Shown here: in pieces, positions 31,408 through 33,445 of the stretch | Numbering within the stretch: the stretch's first letter is position 1 | Layout: every line of letters begins with the position of its first letter | NCBI GenBank assembly: GCA_937888775.1 | Contig: CALAQT010000590.1 | Coordinates: forward strand, 1 to 33,445 | Length of the DNA: 33,445 bases | Reading direction: 5' to 3' | Source: an uncultured Actinomycetes bacterium | GTDB taxonomy: Bacteria > Actinomycetota > Thermoleophilia > Solirubrobacterales > Solirubrobacteraceae | Made by a program: the position numbers and the translations under genes | Notes under the pieces: generated by a model | The model's database searches: none | What the model was told of the DNA's origin: nothing | What the model saw: the letters and a program-made list of their open reading frames with translations, nothing else

Positions 31408-31493
31408 GGTGCGCCCGGCGACGGTCGCCGACGTTCTGAAGCAATCTTCGAGAACTTACGTAAACCTCTCACGCGTCGCCGCGCGCGTAACGT

Positions 31494-32120
31494 TCAGGCA
31501 CCGACGGTGCTTGCCGACTTCCTGGGGCGTCGGTTGGCGGGGGCTGAGTGCTGGAGGGCAGCTCGGCGTAGCGTCTCGGCTATTTCCTCGCCGGCTGGGA
31601 GGCGGCTGGGGTCGAGCAGCCCTTGCATTATCAAGCCGTCGAAGATGGCCATGACGAGGGTTGCGGAGACCTCGGGGTCCAGGCGCCGCGACTTTGGCTG
31701 CGCGGCTTGGAGCTGCTCGACCCCGGCTGTGATGGCTGCCCGTAGCGCGTCGAAGTCCGCGGCCATCGCGGTGCGCAGGTCGGGGGCGTGCTGGGCGCGT
31801 AGGAGCGCCTGAAAGTAGGCGAGGACGAGCGGCCGGTTGGTCTTGAACGTCTCAAGCAAGCGGTCGATGGCGGGTCCGAGCTGCGCACGGGTGAGGAGCG
31901 CGGGGGCTGTCGAGATGAGCCCGACGAGTGGGTCGAGCCAGCGGTGCACCGCCTCGGCGAGGGCCTCATGCAGGAGATTGTCGGTGGTCCCGAAGTGGTA
32001 GCCGATCGCGCCCAGGCTGACGTTCGCGCGCCCGGCTATGTCACGAGCCCTGATGTCGGCGTAGTCCTGGTCTTGCAGACACGCAATCCCGGCCTCAAGT
32101 AGCGCCTCGCGGTTAGGCAT
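31494..32120 (-). CDS. TetR-family transcriptional regulator (208 aa)
   Basis: The N-terminal helix-turn-helix domain is clear: REALLEAGIACLQDQDYADIRARDIAGRANVSLGAIGYHFGTTDNLLHEAL (residues about 4-53). A C-terminal ligand-binding helical region follows (about 60-195). The ligand is unknown. It is divergent from the ATC hydrolase-like gene across a 59-bp gap with a near-palindromic site (32154-32169), so it probably represses that gene and itself. Confidence 0.9.
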   Translation of the reverse strand: MPNREALLEAGIACLQDQDYADIRARDIAGRANVSLGAIGYHFGTTDNLLHEALAEAVHRWLDPLVGLISTAPALLTRAQLGPAIDRLLETFKTNRPLVLAYFQALLRAQHAPDLRTAMAADFDALRAAITAGVEQLQAAQPKSRRLDPEVSATLVMAIFDGLIMQGLLDPSRLPAGEEIAETLRRAALQHSAPANRRPRKSASTVGA

Positions 32121-32140
32121 GAGGATATTTTACCCGGCTC

Positions 32141-32170
32141 TTGCACGTTTGTCTTGCACAGGTGTACAAT
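32141..32170 (+). promoter_or_regulatory. Promoter and TetR operator candidate
   Basis: TTGCAC (32141-32146) and TACAAT (32165-32170), spaced 18 bp, make a good promoter for the rightward gene, 9 bp ahead of its ATG. TTGCACAGGTGTACAA (32154-32169) is a near-perfect inverted repeat overlapping the -10, fitting repression by the divergent TetR protein. Confidence 0.65.
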
Positions 32171-32179
32171 CAATGGGAC

Positions 32180-32941
32180 ATGGCAGGTGTTGCTCGTCGT
32201 CGTTCCACGCTTGACAAGGACTCTGGTCCCGTTCCTGGTCGGTGGGGGTTCGTGCGCCGCGGCAAGCCGTTCGGGCGCGTGGCAGCCAGCAGGGCGATCG
32301 TCGGGCGCAACCGCTCGCGCACCGACCCGACCACGGGGCGTTTCACGCACCGCGAGGTCGCGGGCTTCATCGACCAAACCTTCGAGCGCTTCGAGCGCGA
32401 GGTCCCCGGTTTCCCGGGCGAGCCGACGCTCGGCAGCCGCCAGAACGTCATGCTCGCGGCGCTCACGCTGTCCCTAATGGAAGTGCTGGAAGAGTCCGGC
32501 GTCGAGCGCGCGTACGCGATCGAGCTGACCGCAGACACCTGCTGGCGTTTCTACCGCCACTGGGGCCGGATCACAACGGTCGCCACGGGTCTCCTCTCAC
32601 GCGACCCCACCCGCCGGCTGCGCATGAGCGTCAACGCGTTCCTGACCTACCCGTTCGGTCGTCCGGGATACAGGTTCGACGACGTGCCCGAGGCGGACGG
32701 GCGGTCCCTGAACGTGGTGCGCTGCCCCGTCGCCGATTACCTGGGCAACCGAGACGCTGCTGACCTCTGCGCCGGCTCGTGGTGCAACCTGGACTACGCC
32801 CTCGCCGAGATGTGGGGAGCTCGCCTGCAGCGATCCAGCACCCTCGTCGCGGGCGCCAACTGCTGCGACTTCCGCTTCCACGCGCTACCCGCGAGCGCCG
32901 AGCAGTCACCCTCCAACTCGTTGCCGATGGCGGGCCAGTAA
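32180..32941 (+). CDS. L-2-amino-thiazoline-4-carboxylic acid hydrolase-like protein
   Basis: The 253-residue protein has the family signature in its C-terminal third: NVVRCPVADYLGN, then LCAGSWCNLDYALAEMWGARLQRSSTLVAGANCCDFRF, matching the ATC hydrolase family by its RCP, WC, and CDFRF blocks. The N-terminal region (VAGFIDQTFERFEREVPGFPGE) is helical. The founding enzyme opens a thiazoline ring in a route to L-cysteine; many relatives are uncharacterised, so the substrate is open. Start ATG 32180 is in frame, 9 bp after the -10. Divergent TetR control suggests an inducible catabolic or detoxifying role. Confidence 0.8.
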   Translation: MAGVARRRSTLDKDSGPVPGRWGFVRRGKPFGRVAASRAIVGRNRSRTDPTTGRFTHREVAGFIDQTFERFEREVPGFPGEPTLGSRQNVMLAALTLSLMEVLEESGVERAYAIELTADTCWRFYRHWGRITTVATGLLSRDPTRRLRMSVNAFLTYPFGRPGYRFDDVPEADGRSLNVVRCPVADYLGNRDAADLCAGSWCNLDYALAEMWGARLQRSSTLVAGANCCDFRFHALPASAEQSPSNSLPMAGQ

Positions 32942-32973
32942 CGCTCCACATCAACGCCGAGGGATCCTACGGA

Positions 32974-33348
32974 CTAACGCTTGGCCATCCGCGGTTGGGT
33001 GCTCAGGACCTCACAACAGGCCGGGTCGGGAGGAGTGGGGCCGCTGTAGCGTCCGCGAGCTACCCGCATGAATCTGGGGGTCGGTCCGTCGAGATTGCCG
33101 GCGAGCGTCGCCTTGACGGTGTCCCACCGCACCGGTTCGCCGAGGTGCGCCTCGACCTTGGCGTGCACCTCGCGAGCCTGCATGGGGTCGCCCTCTTCGC
33201 TCAGCACCTGCGAGATGGCATCGACAATCTGTCCCTGCCGTGGATGCGCGGCGCCGACCGCGTTTCCGGGAGCTCCGGGAGCGCAAGTTCGACGGTTGTC
33301 GGGCGTCGGGAGACGGGCTCGAGCATCGCAGGATGCGTGATCGAGCAA
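32974..33348 (-). CDS. Winged-helix (HARE-HTH-like) small protein
   Basis: The core segment (GQIVDAISQVLSEEGDPMQAREVHAKVEAHLGEPVRWDTVKATLAGNL, about residues 39-86) has the helix-turn-helix layout of HARE-HTH or similar winged domains, followed by a wing-like PRFMRVARGRYSG. The first 35 residues are Pro/Arg-rich and may not be translated; the start is uncertain. The gene faces the ATC hydrolase tail to tail. DNA binding is inferred. Such domains are often seen next to restriction or methylase parts, which are not in view here. Confidence 0.6.
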   Translation of the reverse strand: MLDHASCDARARLPTPDNRRTCAPGAPGNAVGAAHPRQGQIVDAISQVLSEEGDPMQAREVHAKVEAHLGEPVRWDTVKATLAGNLDGPTPRFMRVARGRYSGPTPPDPACCEVLSTQPRMAKR

Positions 33349-33445
33349 AGCCTCCAGGGGTGCTGGAGGGTTGGAGTGGTGTCCCCTAGCTGTAGTTCCT
33401 AAGTACGTTGGTCAGTAGACATCCGGGCCTCCTTGGAGGCTGGGC
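33349..33445. other. Right edge with two short hairpins
   Basis: CCTCCAG/CTGGAGG and GCCTCC/GGAGGC inverted repeats occur at about 33350-33367 and 33429-33442. No gene is seen in the last 97 bp. They may be terminators or the end of an insertion that continues outside the window. Confidence 0.35.

Overview
The window reads as high-GC actinobacterial chromosome, probably from a soil lineage near the Solirubrobacterales/Thermoleophilia. The reasons are the dense GC, GTG and TTG starts, a c-di-AMP riboswitch ahead of a cell-wall hydrolase, and several large secreted repeat proteins. The lineage is an inference from style, not from a marker gene.

Layout. Positions 1-5680 are ordinary chromosome: a comM/YifB ATPase cut by the window edge, a secreted peptidoglycan hydrolase behind a c-di-AMP riboswitch, a SCO1/SenC plus TlpA-like thioredoxin pair, a small hypothetical gene and a DUF1269 protein. 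Divergent tRNA-Cys(GCA) and tRNA-Val(GAC) genes follow. The 3' part of tRNA-Val is a 46-bp attachment core that is repeated exactly at 18151-18196, so 5995-18196 is an integrated element of about 12.2 kb.

The element carries, from its left end: its own replacement terminator for the tRNA, GGGGTCC/GGACCCC arm-like repeats, a Cas2/SinR-like orphan protein, two coupled unknown genes, a tyrosine integrase, a HTH-like protein, a 145-bp interrupted palindrome with repeated TGCGACGG-type boxes, an operon of HTH regulator, primase-like protein and P-loop ATPase, a divergent HGGxSTG zinc-binding protein, a tightly coupled cluster of six unknown genes, a DUF2510-TM-Ltp protein (candidate superinfection exclusion) and a small conserved unknown protein. 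No capsid, portal, large terminase, relaxase or FtsK-like gene was seen. It therefore looks like a replicating satellite or integrative plasmid that borrows its transfer functions. Two operons share a folded 5' leader that can hide the ribosome binding region, which suggests one RNA-level control over replication and the accessory pair.

A second, recombinase-less segment follows (18151-21844). It is bounded on the right by a third, short copy of the tRNA 3' end and holds two secreted proteins, so it resembles a tandem cis-mobilisable relic. It abuts a 5'-truncated IS630-type transposase. From 22423 to 27623 lie two very large secreted repeat proteins (FG-GAP-like, and a beta-helix/adhesin-like one), followed by an MFS exporter. 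A tRNA-Arg 3'-half relic at 29654-29695 marks another old integration scar. It is followed by a CsoR copper sensor divergent from a metal permease with a YHS domain, with a palindromic operator over the -10 element. The right end has a TetR regulator divergent from an L-2-amino-thiazoline-4-carboxylate hydrolase-like enzyme, and a winged-helix-like protein.
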